The notes: a model not told the origin generated them from the letters alone. Positions 15,390 through 23,744 are shown, counted from the stretch's first letter. The stretch: 27,250 nucleotides of DNA from JAAYZK01 sp964535025 (GCA_964535025.1 CAZHRW010000093.1:1-27250), one strand, 5' to 3'. Program-made: numbers and translations.

Positions 15390-17387
15390 TTGAACTCGAC
15401 CCCTGCCGCGTATCGGCCTTTGCCCGTGGGGGCGGTCCGCCCGACCGGCTGGATGCTCGCGCAGATGCGCCGCGACCTGGAGATCGGCTTCGCCGGCTGC
15501 CTGATCGACCTGTCCCCGCGGACGCAGGCGGACATCTTCGGCGCCCGGAAGGTGGCCAACCGCGAAGTTCGGTCGGACGGCACCCTCATCGACATTCCGC
15601 GTTCCTGGTGGGACGGGGAGACCGAGGCGATGGCCTACGACGGTCTCATGCGGCTGGGCTGGCTGGCCGGTCACGAACCGTCGTGTCGCCGGGCGGCCGC
15701 GTGGGTGGATCGGGTGCTGGCCCACCAGGACACCGACGGCTACATCGGCATCTACACCGAGGCCAGCCGCTACAACCACGACAATGAGAACGGCGAGCTG
15801 TGGACCCAGGGCCGGGCGCTGGCGGCGCTGCTGGCCTTCCACGAGATGACCGGCCGCCGGGACGTTCTCGACGCCGTCCGCCGCGCCGCCGACCTGACGC
15901 TGACGCAGTACGGGCCCGGCCGGTCCTTCTACGGGCGCGCGGCCACCCCCGGCGGGGGGATGGGGCACAGTCTGATGTTCGTCGATGCGATGGCGTGGCT
16001 GGGCCGGCTGACCGGCGACGGGCGGTACGTCGCGTTCGCCCGCTTTCTCTACCACGACTACAGCGACTGCACCGGTCTGCGGGACCGGGACAACCAGATC
16101 GACGCGCTGTTGGACGGCGAGCGGCCGATGTTCGGCCACACGCCGCACGTCGTCGAGCACATGCGCGTGCCTGTGCTGCTGTGGGAAGCGACCGGTCGGG
16201 AGCTTTACCGCCGGCTCGCCGAGGCGTCGTACCGCAAGGTGCTGGCCCACCTGGCGCCATCGGGCGGCTGCATCGGCAACGAGAACGTCGACGGACGGCC
16301 GGGCTCGGCCGATCGGTTCTACGAGTACTGCTCGATCACCGAGCACCTCATCAGCCTGCACACCTTCGTCGGGGCCACCGGACGGCTCGATGAGGCCGAC
16401 CTCGCCGAGCACCTGCTGTTCAACGCCGCCCAGGGCGCCCGCCTGGCCGACGGGACGGCGATCAGCTACCTGACCCGCGACAACCGGTTCTGGTGCCTGC
16501 CCGAACCCGTCGTCGCCGGACGCCCCACGCTGTCGCCGACGCACAACGACCTGGCGGTCTGCTGCAATCCCAATGCCATGCGGGTCTTGCCGTACCACGT
16601 CAGCGGCATGTGGCGGCGGTTCACCGCCGCCGACGGCGCCGAGGGCCTGGCGGCGCTGTTCTACGGCCCGTGCGTTGTCGAGACCACCGTCGCCGGCGGC
16701 CGCGTGTCGATCGAGCAGCACACCGCGTATCCGTTCGAACTATCGGTCCGCCTGGTGGTGGAGGTCGATCGCGAGGTCCGTTTCCCCCTGGCTCTGCGGA
16801 TCCCCGGCTGGGCCGACGCGGCCGTCGTGCGGGTCAATGGCACGGAGATCCTTGCCGCCGGGCCGCGCTGCACGATCCGGCGAACGTGGCGGACCGGCGA
16901 CGAGGTGACCGTCGCGTTCACGGCCTCCATTCGCCGCCGGCCGACCCCCGACGGGCGTGAGTTCATCACGCACGGCCCGCTGATGTACGCCCTGCCCGTC
17001 GAAGCCCAGCGCCTGGCGACCCGCGAGTACGACGTTCGCGGCCTGCAGGACGCCCACGTCGTGCCCGCCGATGCCGAACCCCGCGACGCGGACGAGCGGG
17101 CACAGGCGGGCTACCGACGATACCTGACCACGCTGCCGTCGATCCGCCAAGCCGACGTGGGGCTGCCGCAGCAGTTGTACGGCACGCCAGACTGGCGCGT
17201 CGCGACGAGCGGCGCGCTCGACACGCCATACCCCTGGGACGCCTCGCCGGTATCGCTGGTTGTCAAGATGGCCGACGAGGATTGCATCGCCCGAACGGTC
17301 CACCTCGTGCCCCTCGGTACGACGCTTCTCCGGCGCGCGGCGTTCGAGCCGCGGCATATCCGACGGGCGAAGACCGAAGCCGGATGA
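15390..17387 (+). CDS. GH127 (DUF1680) beta-L-arabinofuranosidase family protein, 665 aa
   Basis: A full-length GH127 protein: an alpha/alpha barrel to about residue 430 followed by beta domains. The zinc site of the family is intact. Glu312 and Cys314 lie in FYEYCS, and the Cys391-Cys392 pair in AVCCNPN, matching Glu338, Cys340, Cys417 and Cys418 of the Bifidobacterium enzyme HypBA1, where a cysteine is the nucleophile. Other family pieces are RSWWDGETEAMAYDGL and YTEASRYN. It should release beta-L-arabinofuranose or a related sugar; members vary in specificity. The start is placed at TTG 15390 because AGGAGG lies six bases before it. There is no signal peptide, so it acts in the cytoplasm on imported oligosaccharides. 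It is divergent from the ABC exporter, with 132 bases between. Confidence 0.92.
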   Translation: MNSTPAAYRPLPVGAVRPTGWMLAQMRRDLEIGFAGCLIDLSPRTQADIFGARKVANREVRSDGTLIDIPRSWWDGETEAMAYDGLMRLGWLAGHEPSCRRAAAWVDRVLAHQDTDGYIGIYTEASRYNHDNENGELWTQGRALAALLAFHEMTGRRDVLDAVRRAADLTLTQYGPGRSFYGRAATPGGGMGHSLMFVDAMAWLGRLTGDGRYVAFARFLYHDYSDCTGLRDRDNQIDALLDGERPMFGHTPHVVEHMRVPVLLWEATGRELYRRLAEASYRKVLAHLAPSGGCIGNENVDGRPGSADRFYEYCSITEHLISLHTFVGATGRLDEADLAEHLLFNAAQGARLADGTAISYLTRDNRFWCLPEPVVAGRPTLSPTHNDLAVCCNPNAMRVLPYHVSGMWRRFTAADGAEGLAALFYGPCVVETTVAGGRVSIEQHTAYPFELSVRLVVEVDREVRFPLALRIPGWADAAVVRVNGTEILAAGPRCTIRRTWRTGDEVTVAFTASIRRRPTPDGREFITHGPLMYALPVEAQRLATREYDVRGLQDAHVVPADAEPRDADERAQAGYRRYLTTLPSIRQADVGLPQQLYGTPDWRVATSGALDTPYPWDASPVSLVVKMADEDCIARTVHLVPLGTTLLRRAAFEPRHIRRAKTEAG

Positions 17388-17432
17388 CCCGGCCGTTGAC
17401 GGGACGGCATCCGTCTGGTAGAGAGACGGTTG

Positions 17433-18122
17433 ATGGCACCGTCCCCAGCCAATTCGGGCGCCTCCAAGGCCCTGGTCGCCGTCCTGACCGGCGACATCGT
17501 CGGCTCCAGCCAATTGCCCCCGGCCGGCCGTGCGTCGCTGGTCGATCGGCTCAAGGATCTCGCCGAAGCCACCCGCCAGGCCTGGCCGGATGCCCTGGCG
17601 GCCGACATCGACGTCTTCAGCGGCGACCGCTGGCAGATGCTGCTGGCCCGGCCGTCCATGGCCCTGCGTGTGGCGGTGTTCGTCCGGGCGTCGCTGATCG
17701 GTTGCGATGACGGCGTGGACACCCGCCTGGCTATCGGGATCGGGACGATGAGCGACGCGTCCTTCGAGCGGGTCTCCCAGGCCGACGGCGAGGCCTTCCA
17801 CCTGTCCGGCCGGACGCTGGAGACCATGGGACAGGCCAAGGTGAAGGATGCTCCCTGGATGCGCCTGCGGATGTCGGCGCCGCGGGATGAAGCTGGGTGG
17901 GACGCGACCGCCCAACTGATCGATGCGATCATCCGGAACCTCTGGACGGCCCCGCGGGCGACGGCGGTGGCGGGGGCCATTCAAGGTTGGAATCAGGAGA
18001 CCATCAGTGAGAAGTGGCCCGATGAGATCACCCAGGCGGGTATCTCGAAGCATCTCCGCGCCGCCGCCTGGGGTGCTGTGGAAACGGCACTCGATCATTT
18101 CGAAGCGGCATGGGGTGGTTGA
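17433..18122 (+). CDS. SatD-like protein with C-terminal helix-turn-helix, 229 aa
   Basis: The start VAVLTGDIVGSSQL (about 15-28) and the following helix and FSGDRWQ motif match the SatD family. This family is named from the Streptococcus mutans sat acid-tolerance locus and resembles a nucleotide-cyclase-like fold without clear catalytic residues. Residues of about 175-229 (AIQGWNQETISEKW, then ITQAGISKHLRAA and ETALDHFE) look like a sigma-4/LuxR-type helix-turn-helix, so it may bind DNA. ATG 17433 is chosen after GAGAGAC; a TTG is directly upstream. The gene is followed after 133 bases by a DUF3307 membrane protein; SatD and DUF3307 genes are, to my knowledge, often adjacent. The repeated TATAACC/GGTTATA array between them is a natural target for this HTH (inference). 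Confidence 0.8.
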   Translation: MAPSPANSGASKALVAVLTGDIVGSSQLPPAGRASLVDRLKDLAEATRQAWPDALAADIDVFSGDRWQMLLARPSMALRVAVFVRASLIGCDDGVDTRLAIGIGTMSDASFERVSQADGEAFHLSGRTLETMGQAKVKDAPWMRLRMSAPRDEAGWDATAQLIDAIIRNLWTAPRATAVAGAIQGWNQETISEKWPDEITQAGISKHLRAAAWGAVETALDHFEAAWGG

Positions 18123-18188
18123 GCCTGAAACCGACGGGACGACGGTAGAGTTCGGTCAGACTGGCCTGACTGAGGGGTCGCCTCAAGA

Positions 18189-18253
18189 GGTTATAGCCGG
18201 AAAATATAACCCCCAGAGGTTATAAAACGGGAATATAACCTTATAAGGTTATA
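18189..18253 (+). promoter_or_regulatory. Array of five alternating GGTTATA/TATAACC heptamers forming two 20-bp palindromic elements
   Basis: Exact copies lie at 18189-18195 (GGTTATA), 18205-18211 (TATAACC), 18218-18224 (GGTTATA), 18234-18240 (TATAACC) and 18247-18253 (GGTTATA). Gaps alternate 9, 6, 9 and 6 bases. Thus TATAACC-N6-GGTTATA occurs twice (18205-18224 and 18234-18253), centres 29 bp apart, with a leading half-site. In the second copy the spacer TTATAA makes the 20-mer a perfect palindrome. It contains the AAGG ribosome-binding site of the DUF3307 gene, whose ATG is at 18256. An operator array or a set of competing RNA hairpins are both possible. Confidence 0.8.
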
Positions 18254-18255
18254 AA

Positions 18256-19041
18256 ATGGTCGAATCGTGGACATCCTTCTTCGTTCTGCTGCTGTTCGCC
18301 CAGGTGGTGGGGGACTTCGTTCTCCAGACCGACGCCCTCGCCAGGGCGAAGCACGAGCGGAAGGTCGGCGCGCTGCTCAAGCACACGGCGCTCCACGGCG
18401 TGGTGGCGTACATAGTGCTCGGCCTGCCGCGAGGGTGGCCGGTGGCGCTGCTGCTGGCGGGGGTGCACGGCCTCCAGGATGCGCTGAAGGAGCGGCTGGT
18501 CGGCCGCCGCTCGTTGGACGGGGCCTCGCCTGCGGTGCGGGTGACGATCTTCGCCATAGACCAGGGGCTGCACGTCGCTGTCCTGGCGATGCTGGCGGCG
18601 TGGCTGGCCCGCAGCGATGTCGGGACGCCCCTCTGGCTGACCCGGGGGGCCGACGGGATCCTGCGGCTGCTGGTAGCGGTGATCGGCCTGATCGTCAGCG
18701 TGCAGGTCGGCAAAGTGCTCATCGGGATACTGGCCGCCCCCTTTGCCCTCCGCCGGGCGGCAGTCGACCGTCCGGCGGACGACGGGCCGGATGTTCACAG
18801 GGTGGTCGGGCAGCTCGAGCGGATGCTGGTTTACCTGCTGGTGGTCACGGGCAACATGACGGCCGTCGGGTTCGTTGTCGCCGCCAAGAGCGTCTTCCGC
18901 TTCGGCGACATCGCCAACCAAGCCGGCCGGCGCCGCGAGGCCGAATACATCCTCGTCGGATCGCTGATGAGCTTCACCTGGGCCATTTTCATCGGGTGGC
19001 TGACCGCCTACGTCCTGGCCGCCGACCTGCCGGGCACGTGA
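18256..19041 (+). CDS. DUF3307 integral membrane protein, 261 aa
   Basis: The N-terminus carries the DUF3307 pattern: AQVVGDFVLQTD (about 15-26, with Gly19, Asp20 and Gln24), then LLKHTALHG (41-49, with His43 and His47) and HGLQDALK (71-78). These conserved charged and His residues lie between hydrophobic helices. About six membrane segments are visible along the protein (near 7-23, 45-58, 61-73, 95-115, 125-150 and 190-215, with a further one near the end). The family's function is not known. The ATG at 18256 follows AAGG by seven bases; that site lies inside the palindromic array described separately. It converges on the 638-residue hypothetical gene, with only 18 bases between the stops. 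Confidence 0.85.
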   Translation: MVESWTSFFVLLLFAQVVGDFVLQTDALARAKHERKVGALLKHTALHGVVAYIVLGLPRGWPVALLLAGVHGLQDALKERLVGRRSLDGASPAVRVTIFAIDQGLHVAVLAMLAAWLARSDVGTPLWLTRGADGILRLLVAVIGLIVSVQVGKVLIGILAAPFALRRAAVDRPADDGPDVHRVVGQLERMLVYLLVVTGNMTAVGFVVAAKSVFRFGDIANQAGRRREAEYILVGSLMSFTWAIFIGWLTAYVLAADLPGT

Positions 19042-19059
19042 CCGATCCGGCCCGACGGG

Positions 19060-20976
19060 CTACGGCTCTTCGTAGGGGTCGGGAGTCTTCGCCCGCCAGG
19101 GGACGCCCGTTTCGGAACCGGGCGTCACGCGTTGTTGACGCCACGCCTCCCGGGCGGCGCGGAACTCGGCCATGCCCGGCGGGGCGGGGAAGGCCTTGTC
19201 GAAGTCGATGCCCTGGCGCTCGCAGATGTCGCGGAACTGGGCGTCGAGCAGATCGTAAAGGACCCGCTGTCCGGCGTCGGTCATCCGCTCCCAGATCGCC
19301 ATGGCCGCTTCCGGGTCCGTCGTCTGTTGGAAGGCCCTCAAGACGCCCTGGCTGAGGATCGTGTCGAACGGTTCGAGTTCCTTGCGGGTATCGTGGCCGA
19401 CCAGCGTGTTCCAGGTGCGCCAGAAGAAATGCGCCCGATCGAGCTGGAACTGGTAGGCCTCGTCATTGCCGGCGGCGAGATTCAAAAAGGCCTGGTCGAC
19501 CATCTCGTTGACCAGCATTTTGATCGTCGACACCTGCCGGAGGCCTTGCTCGTCGAGTAGATACCAGACGAAATCCTCCAGGTCGAGCTTGTAGATCGGA
19601 TTGAATCCCCGGCCGTACTCGCGGCGCAGGTAGTCCAGGTAGCGCTCGGCCTGCTCGATCCGGCCGGCGAAGAACAACACCTGCACGGCCCTGCGGAGGA
19701 AGTTCTCGTGCCCGGTCTTGTAGGCCCCGAACGCCTCGTCGTCCTCGACCGCCTCACCGTCGGCGAAGAACTCGCCCGTGCGCAGATACGCCTGGTGGCA
19801 CGCTTCGACGAACCGCCAGTCGGTGCCCGACTGGCAGTGAGGCTTCTTGGGTTCCTGGGGGTTGTAATGCAGCGTCAGCCGGCCGAACGCGCCGAGGTTG
19901 CTGAGACTGTCGATGATATGGCGCCCGGTGTTGATCGAGTCGAGTTCGGTGACGTCGAGGCCCTTGATGTGGTTCAATCCGTAGGTGGACCAGTAAAGCG
20001 AATGCGCCCAGACGACCCGCCAGTCGATCGGCCCGTACGATTCGGCGAGATGGAGCATCCAGGACGGCTTCATGCGGTAGTCTTCCCGCAAGACCTTCCG
20101 CCGACTGAACGCGACGATCGCCTCTCGCGGCGCGGCGAGGGCCGGATCGGTCATCAGCCGCTGCAGGTGGACCTTCCGCTGGGTGTCGGGGTCAAGAACC
20201 GGCTGGCCCAGCAGGCGGACGAGCGGATCGACGCTCCAGGTGTTGTAGGCCTCCAGCAGCGGCAGCCCCAGCTTCACGTCCAGGGCCTTCAGTTGGCGGA
20301 CCATCGCCGCGACGTCCGCGTTGGCCAGGAGGGCCTCCTCGTCGTCCGGCGCTTCGACGATCGGCTGGAACCAGCGGCGATAGCGCTCCATGTCATCCTC
20401 GGCGCCGGCCTGGGGCGGCGCGCCGAGAATCCGGTGGAATTCCCCGGCATGGTACTCCTTGTAGGACTTGTGCATGTCGTCCATGACCTGTCCGAGCTTG
20501 TGCCGGTAGATGTACGCCAGTTCGCGATACAGCGGCAGCGACTGGGGATTGTGTTTGAGCCCCTCGTTGCGCAACAGGCGGATGCCGTTCTGCACGCACG
20601 CCCACCGCTGTTCGTCGGTGTGCTGTTTGACCGAGATGTTGTAGGCCAGGTTCCACGCCCGGTTCGTCCAGACGGCGGGGAATCGCGGCATCAGCTTGCA
20701 GATCCGCTGCGAGGTGTAGTCGGCGTCGTAGAACTGCCCCCGCTCCTTCTGGGTTTCGCTGTGGATCCACAGGTAGTTCAACAATACCGCCTTGAGGAAC
20801 CCCGGCATCGCCTGCAGCAGGCGCAGTTCCACGGACGCTTCGGCGACGTCCTCGCCGCGCTCCAGGTCCATCTCGCGGCGCAGGTCGTCGATCGAGCGCT
20901 GGACGGTGCCGCCGGCGGCGATCAGACCGACCGCCAGCAGGACCAGGAGCCATTGATAGAGTCGGTGTCTGAACAT
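19060..20976 (-). CDS. Membrane-anchored helical hypothetical protein linked to an ABC-2 transporter, 638 aa
   Basis: No named family is recognised. The ATG at 20976 (MFRHRLYQWLL) is taken as start because a single N-terminal membrane helix follows at once (about 7-23) and GAGAAG precedes it; upstream codons are antisense-like. The remaining 600 residues are strongly helical and rich in Trp, Tyr and Arg, with TPR-like helix pairs such as LYRELAYIYRHKLGQ and AGRIEQAERYLDYLRREYG. It most likely sits outside the inner membrane, anchored by the first helix (inference). It is 10 bases downstream of the ABC-2 permease gene, the last gene of the minus-strand operon, so it may be an accessory subunit of that transporter. 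A weak hairpin (GCCC-GAC-GGGC, 19050-19060) lies at its end. Confidence 0.75.
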   Translation of the reverse strand: MFRHRLYQWLLVLLAVGLIAAGGTVQRSIDDLRREMDLERGEDVAEASVELRLLQAMPGFLKAVLLNYLWIHSETQKERGQFYDADYTSQRICKLMPRFPAVWTNRAWNLAYNISVKQHTDEQRWACVQNGIRLLRNEGLKHNPQSLPLYRELAYIYRHKLGQVMDDMHKSYKEYHAGEFHRILGAPPQAGAEDDMERYRRWFQPIVEAPDDEEALLANADVAAMVRQLKALDVKLGLPLLEAYNTWSVDPLVRLLGQPVLDPDTQRKVHLQRLMTDPALAAPREAIVAFSRRKVLREDYRMKPSWMLHLAESYGPIDWRVVWAHSLYWSTYGLNHIKGLDVTELDSINTGRHIIDSLSNLGAFGRLTLHYNPQEPKKPHCQSGTDWRFVEACHQAYLRTGEFFADGEAVEDDEAFGAYKTGHENFLRRAVQVLFFAGRIEQAERYLDYLRREYGRGFNPIYKLDLEDFVWYLLDEQGLRQVSTIKMLVNEMVDQAFLNLAAGNDEAYQFQLDRAHFFWRTWNTLVGHDTRKELEPFDTILSQGVLRAFQQTTDPEAAMAIWERMTDAGQRVLYDLLDAQFRDICERQGIDFDKAFPAPPGMAEFRAAREAWRQQRVTPGSETGVPWRAKTPDPYEEP

Positions 20977-20986
20977 AGCTTCTCGT

Positions 20987-22564
20987 TTACGCCACCACGC
21001 GCGCCAGCTCGCGACGGGTGAAGATGATGGCGCCGATCGCCAGGGCAACGCCGCCCCACAGGACGCCGAAGATGCCGATCGTTGTGGCCACGTGGGCCCA
21101 GGGGATCTCCACGCCCGCCACCAGCGGCGGCACGGGGTCGGTTCTCGTGAAATTCGGCATGACTGCCACCACGCCTCGAAGCAGCCATTCGCTGAGATTC
21201 GTCACCGTGCCTTCGGCGCGAGCCATGGCGTCGGTGGCGAAGAACGGCCCCATCGTGCCCATCAGGTACAGCACCGCGCACCAGAGGCATGCAATGGGGA
21301 AGGACAGCCAGCTTGCCGCCAGAACCGCCACCGCGGCCAGAAACGCCTGGAAGACCCACATGAGCAACAGCCCGCGAAGGAAGTTGGAGGCGAAGTTGCC
21401 GACCCGGTACAGCAGGAACACCTCGCTGAGCGGGATGTGCACATCGCTGTGGATCCCCTCGACGATCGTGTCCTGGGGCGGTTCGTTGACGAAGGTAATC
21501 TGGAGCGTCCCGTCCGGCGTGATCATCGATGCCGGAATGTCGACCCACGCCGGCGCGCCCACCGGCACGAGCATGCGGAGCGGGACTTCGTCGCCGGTGG
21601 TGGGGTTGTACACCTCGATGTCGCGCTGGAGATCCTCCAATTGAATCGCATTGACGGCGCTGAGCTTGATGCGGAATTGGACCGAATCACCGCCGACCAG
21701 CTCGCCGGGTTTGGGCAGGTCCGTGAAACGCCACGAGAGCGTCTGGCCGTCCTCGGCACTCTCCAGCGTTCCTACGGCGTAGTTACGAATCCGTTGGGCG
21801 ACTTCGTCCTCGCCGAACTGCAGGACCTGCGAAGCGTAGTCGCCGCTCTCGGTAAGTTTCCTCTTGCGCTCGGCCTGCGCTTCGGCCAGGCGTTTGCCGG
21901 TGTCGGACGGACGGCACCGCACCCGGGCCGACAGAACATTGCGGTCGAGCCGGTCCAGTTTCTCGCGAACGGGTTTCCACCGGTGATACGCGGCCCAGGC
22001 CGCCGGGTCGGAGTGGCGCAGGTCGGCCAGCATGCCATTCAGCCTGGCGCGGTCCGCAGGTGCGCGAGCGAACGATGCGTTCACCAGCTTGGCCGGAAGG
22101 TCCTTCTCGAGGAGGCCGACGGCGCGGTCGTAAGGATACCGCATGTAGTGCACCGTGCCGTACAGGGCCAGACCGGCCAGGCCGATAAGCATCGCCTGGA
22201 TGAGGCATACGCCGGCCCAGCGGCCGAGGATGTATTGCCAGCGGGCCAGGGGCTTGGCCAGCGTGGTGAAGACGCTGCGGCGTTCGACATCGTGGCAGAT
22301 GATCCAGCAGGTCAGCAGGACGGTCAGGACGCTCAGCGTGATGGCGATCAGCCCGATCGCGTAGTCGAGCACCGTCTTGACCTGGTCGGCGGGCTCCTCC
22401 ATCGGCGCGGTGCCGTCGAGGACCGACTGGACGGTGGTTATCCCGCCGTACAGCAGGGGGATCAGCACGATCACCGCGACCATGACGCCGATGAGCACCA
22501 CGGTCAGACGGCTTCGCGTGCCCTCCTGGAAGGTATGTCGCGCCACGGCCCACAGTCTACGCAT
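20987..22564 (-). CDS. ABC-2 type transporter permease, 525 aa
   Basis: The architecture is that of an ABC-2/NosY-like permease. The N-terminus MRRLWAVARHTFQEGTRSRL leads into a first membrane helix (about 20-42). Two or more helices follow at about 68-90 and 110-140. A long soluble insert (about 145-380) begins helical and ends in beta sandwich-like sequence. Three or four C-terminal helices complete it. The ATG at 22564 is chosen: AAGGA lies about eight bases before it, while an in-frame ATG 11 codons upstream has no such site. This start overlaps the last 8 bases of the ATPase gene, so translation is probably coupled. The large extracytoplasmic insert is unusual compared with short ABC-2 permeases. 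Substrate is unknown. Confidence 0.85.
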   Translation of the reverse strand: MRRLWAVARHTFQEGTRSRLTVVLIGVMVAVIVLIPLLYGGITTVQSVLDGTAPMEEPADQVKTVLDYAIGLIAITLSVLTVLLTCWIICHDVERRSVFTTLAKPLARWQYILGRWAGVCLIQAMLIGLAGLALYGTVHYMRYPYDRAVGLLEKDLPAKLVNASFARAPADRARLNGMLADLRHSDPAAWAAYHRWKPVREKLDRLDRNVLSARVRCRPSDTGKRLAEAQAERKRKLTESGDYASQVLQFGEDEVAQRIRNYAVGTLESAEDGQTLSWRFTDLPKPGELVGGDSVQFRIKLSAVNAIQLEDLQRDIEVYNPTTGDEVPLRMLVPVGAPAWVDIPASMITPDGTLQITFVNEPPQDTIVEGIHSDVHIPLSEVFLLYRVGNFASNFLRGLLLMWVFQAFLAAVAVLAASWLSFPIACLWCAVLYLMGTMGPFFATDAMARAEGTVTNLSEWLLRGVVAVMPNFTRTDPVPPLVAGVEIPWAHVATTIGIFGVLWGGVALAIGAIIFTRRELARVVA

Positions 22565-23744
22565 GGGAGTCGTCCTTGGTTGCCGGTCCGTCATCATCGA
22601 GCAGGGAATCGATCACCCCGCGATCGGCCGGCCGGGGCGCCGGCTCGGGCGCCGCGTCGTCGTCTGGGGCTTCGTCTTGCGGCTGGGGCGCGGCGGCCAG
22701 GTCGTCCAGGACGTTCTTGTCCGGCTCGACCGGCGGGGGGGGCTGCTCGGCGGGCGGCTCGTCGGCGGCGGCGACGGGCTCGGCCACCAGGTCGGCCAGC
22801 ACCGCTTGGCCGTCGGGCTGATCGGCCCGCAGGAACGCCGCCACCTCGCCGGTGGCCACGGCGCCGCCGGTGTCCAGCCGTGCCGTCTGCGCCTCGGTCA
22901 CGATCCGCAGGAACAGATTCTCCAGTTTGTCCTTCGGGTGGGTGACGTCGATCACCGCCTTGCCCTCGCGTTGGGCGATCAATGCGCGGACCGCCTCGAT
23001 GGTCTCGTCGCTGAGCCGATCGGCGACGATCTCCGTGAGGTCCTGCTGGCGGAGCAGGTCGGCGACGCCGCCCTCGGCCCGCACGCGGCCGCCGTAGAGG
23101 ATCGAGACGCGATCGCAGACGTCCTCGACGTCGCTGAGCAGGTGGCTGCAGAGGATGACCGACTTGCCGCGACGGCTCAACTCGAGGATCAGGTCCTTGA
23201 ACTGGCGCGTCCCCAGCGGATCCAACCCGCTGGTGGGTTCGTCGAGGATCAGCAGGTCGGGGTCGTTGATCAACGCCTGGGCCAGCCCGATCCGCCGCTG
23301 CATGCCCTTGGAATATTCGCCGACCCGTCGAAAGGCGACCTTCGCCAGGCCGACCATGTCCAGGAGCATCTCGACCCGCTTGCGCCGCAGGGGGCGGCTC
23401 TGGCGGAAGAGACGGCCGTAGAAGTCGAGCGTCTCATACGCGCTGAGGAACGGATACAGGTACGACTCTTCCGGCAGGAACCCGACCCGCGATTTGGTCG
23501 CCACGTGCGTGGGGTGCTCGCCGAGCACGCGGATCTGCCCGCGGGTGGGGTAGAGCAGGCCGAGGATCATCTTGACCGTCGTGCTCTTGCCCGAGCCATT
23601 GGGGCCCAGCAGGCCGAAGACCTCGTCGCTGTGGACCTCGAAACTCAGGTCGTTCACGGCGGCGACCTTTTCGCGATGCCAGAAGTCGCGAAAGATCTTG
23701 GTGACCCCCATCACGTTGACGACCGCGTCGGTCTGCATGATCAT
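22557..23744 (-). CDS. ABC-2 transporter ATP-binding protein with long acidic Pro-rich tail, 395 aa
   Basis: The first 235 residues are a standard CcmA/NatA-type ATPase: Walker A GPNGSGKST (47-55), Q-loop equivalent FLPEESYLY, signature EYSKGMQRR (143-151), Walker B LLILDEP (164-170) and the H-loop SH in ILCSHLLSD. Catalysis should be intact. Residues of about 235-300 form the usual small C-terminal region. After about residue 305 comes an extra tail of some 90 residues, rich in Pro, Ala, Asp and Glu, probably disordered. The start could be the ATG at 23744 or the one at 23738; neither has a strong ribosome-binding site. The gene overlaps the permease by 8 bases and follows the HflK-like gene by 47 bases. 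Confidence 0.92.
   Translation of the reverse strand: MIMQTDAVVNVMGVTKIFRDFWHREKVAAVNDLSFEVHSDEVFGLLGPNGSGKSTTVKMILGLLYPTRGQIRVLGEHPTHVATKSRVGFLPEESYLYPFLSAYETLDFYGRLFRQSRPLRRKRVEMLLDMVGLAKVAFRRVGEYSKGMQRRIGLAQALINDPDLLILDEPTSGLDPLGTRQFKDLILELSRRGKSVILCSHLLSDVEDVCDRVSILYGGRVRAEGGVADLLRQQDLTEIVADRLSDETIEAVRALIAQREGKAVIDVTHPKDKLENLFLRIVTEAQTARLDTGGAVATGEVAAFLRADQPDGQAVLADLVAEPVAAADEPPAEQPPPPVEPDKNVLDDLAAAPQPQDEAPDDDAAPEPAPRPADRGVIDSLLDDDGPATKDDSHA

Noticed and set aside
18189..18253. CRISPR or mobile-element end as explanation of the repeated heptamers
   Set aside because: The units are too short, the spacers are only 6 and 9 bases, and no cas, transposase or integrase gene is nearby; an operator or RNA switch fits better.
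19042..19066. Bidirectional terminator between the convergent DUF3307 and 638-residue genes
   Set aside because: The only hairpin is a four-base GCCC-GAC-GGGC stem with no T-run on either strand, too weak to call.
21092..22945. Plus-strand frame of 617 codons opposite the ABC permease and ATPase
   Set aside because: It is a shadow of two clear minus-strand genes, with no ribosome-binding site or domain.
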